Origin: Akkermansiaceae bacterium
GTDB lineage: Bacteria > Verrucomicrobiota > Verrucomicrobiia > Verrucomicrobiales > Akkermansiaceae
Direction: 5' to 3'
Length of the DNA stretch: 5,831 nucleotides
Assembly (NCBI GenBank): GCA_028293225.1
Contig: JAQGPE010000628.1
Coordinates: 1-5,831, forward strand
How positions within the stretch are numbered: position 1 is the first letter of the stretch; the number at the start of each line of letters is the position of its first letter. This document shows, in pieces, positions 5,447 to 5,831 of this stretch. Under the pieces are notes generated by a model that did not search any database, had not been told where the DNA came from, and was given only the letters and a program-made list of their open reading frames with translations. Position numbers and translations under genes: made by a program.

Positions 5447-5535
5447 TCGGCCAGTCTTTCACGGCTGGAACATTTGGGGTTTGCGCCGGGCCAGAGTTTC
5501 CCTAAGCAGACGTCCCGCTCTGACACCGCGACCGC

Positions 5536-5831
5536 ATGCGCATACTTTTCATTTTACTCAGAAAGGAGCTCAGGGGCTACTTCCAGAATCCCTTCGGCTG
5601 GGTCGTGCTCGCCTTCGTCATCGTCATGCAGGGCATCGCGCTTTCCACGGCCATGAAGGGTCTGCGGGACACGCCCAGCCAGCAGAGCATGGTTTATCTG
5701 GCCTTCCAGTCGCCGTCCTTCTGGTTCTACTACCTGTTCATCTTCCCGCTGATCACCATGCGGCTCTTTGCCGAGGAGGAGCGCAGCGGCACCCTGGAGG
5801 GCCTGCTGACGGCCCCGGTGCAGAGCTGGCA
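5536..5831 (+). CDS. ABC-2 type transporter permease, GldF/NosY-like, N-terminal part (cut by window edge)
   Basis: From the ATG at 5536 there are 98 uninterrupted codons to the window edge. The product begins with a short amphipathic helix (M1-R-I-L-F-I-L-L-R-K-E-L), then a membrane segment at about 22-40, a polar loop (41-54), a second aromatic-rich membrane segment at about 60-75, and the hallmark M75-R-L-F-A-E-E-E-R-S-G-T-L-E. The helix ends in L-L-T-A-P-V, the cytoplasmic coupling motif of ABC-2 permeases of the GldF/NosY type. Such proteins form the membrane channel of ABC exporters and pair with a separate ATPase. In Bacteroidota the GldAFG set supports gliding, but homologues are widespread in non-gliders. 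No ATPase gene lies upstream, so it should be downstream or elsewhere. The 94-base gap after pdxH suggests a separate transcript. No Shine-Dalgarno sequence precedes the start. Confidence 0.88.
   Translation, partial: MRILFILLRKELRGYFQNPFGWVVLAFVIVMQGIALSTAMKGLRDTPSQQSMVYLAFQSPSFWFYYLFIFPLITMRLFAEEERSGTLEGLLTAPVQSW

Noticed and set aside
4038..5462. Long minus-strand open frame (474 codons) opposite mlaE and pdxH
   Set aside because: Its translation is rich in His, Arg, Gln, Asp and Gly with no family motif, the usual shadow of GC-rich genes. Both plus-strand genes have clear, complete family motifs across the same region.

Overview
The window reads as a piece of a high-GC, Gram-negative bacterial chromosome. 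The best guess is Verrucomicrobiota (Akkermansiaceae or Luteolibacter-like). That rests on the gene mix (NspC, an MlaE permease, a GldF/NosY-type ABC-2 permease), weak or absent Shine-Dalgarno sequences, and intergenic DNA packed with short hairpins and a GTCT heptad array. The assignment is inferred from overall style, not from a marker gene.

Layout, left to right. (1) 1-309, minus strand: the N-terminal 103 residues of a lactate/malate dehydrogenase-family oxidoreductase, cut by the window edge. (2) 310-387: a short divergent intergenic region. (3) 388-1581: nspC, carboxynorspermidine/carboxyspermidine decarboxylase (polyamine synthesis), with a GTG start. (4) 1582-1803: a noncoding spacer with a dyad next to a TATGAT hexamer. 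(5) 1804-2538: a YwaF/TMEM164-type (TIGR02206) membrane protein. (6) 2539-2835: a noncoding spacer with two repeat clusters. (7) 2836-3882: an unusual 348-residue protein made of two full copies of a phage terminase small-subunit-like module. (8) 3879-4742: an MlaE-type ABC permease whose GTG start overlaps the preceding stop. (9) 4806-5441: pdxH, pyridoxamine 5'-phosphate oxidase. (10) 5536-5831: the first 98 codons of an ABC-2 type permease, cut by the window edge.

Apart from the first, all genes point rightward. There is little functional logic linking them: polyamine synthesis, a putative membrane acyltransferase-like protein, lipid transport and PLP synthesis are mixed. NspC and PdxH share PLP, as user and maker, but they are far apart and this is probably coincidence. 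The MlaE permease lacks its usual MlaF and MlaD neighbours, and NspC lacks its usual dehydrogenase partner.

The item most worth pursuing is the tandem-duplicated terminase-small-subunit-like protein. It sits in a housekeeping context with no other phage gene in view, overlaps mlaE, and is preceded by the repeat-rich spacer.
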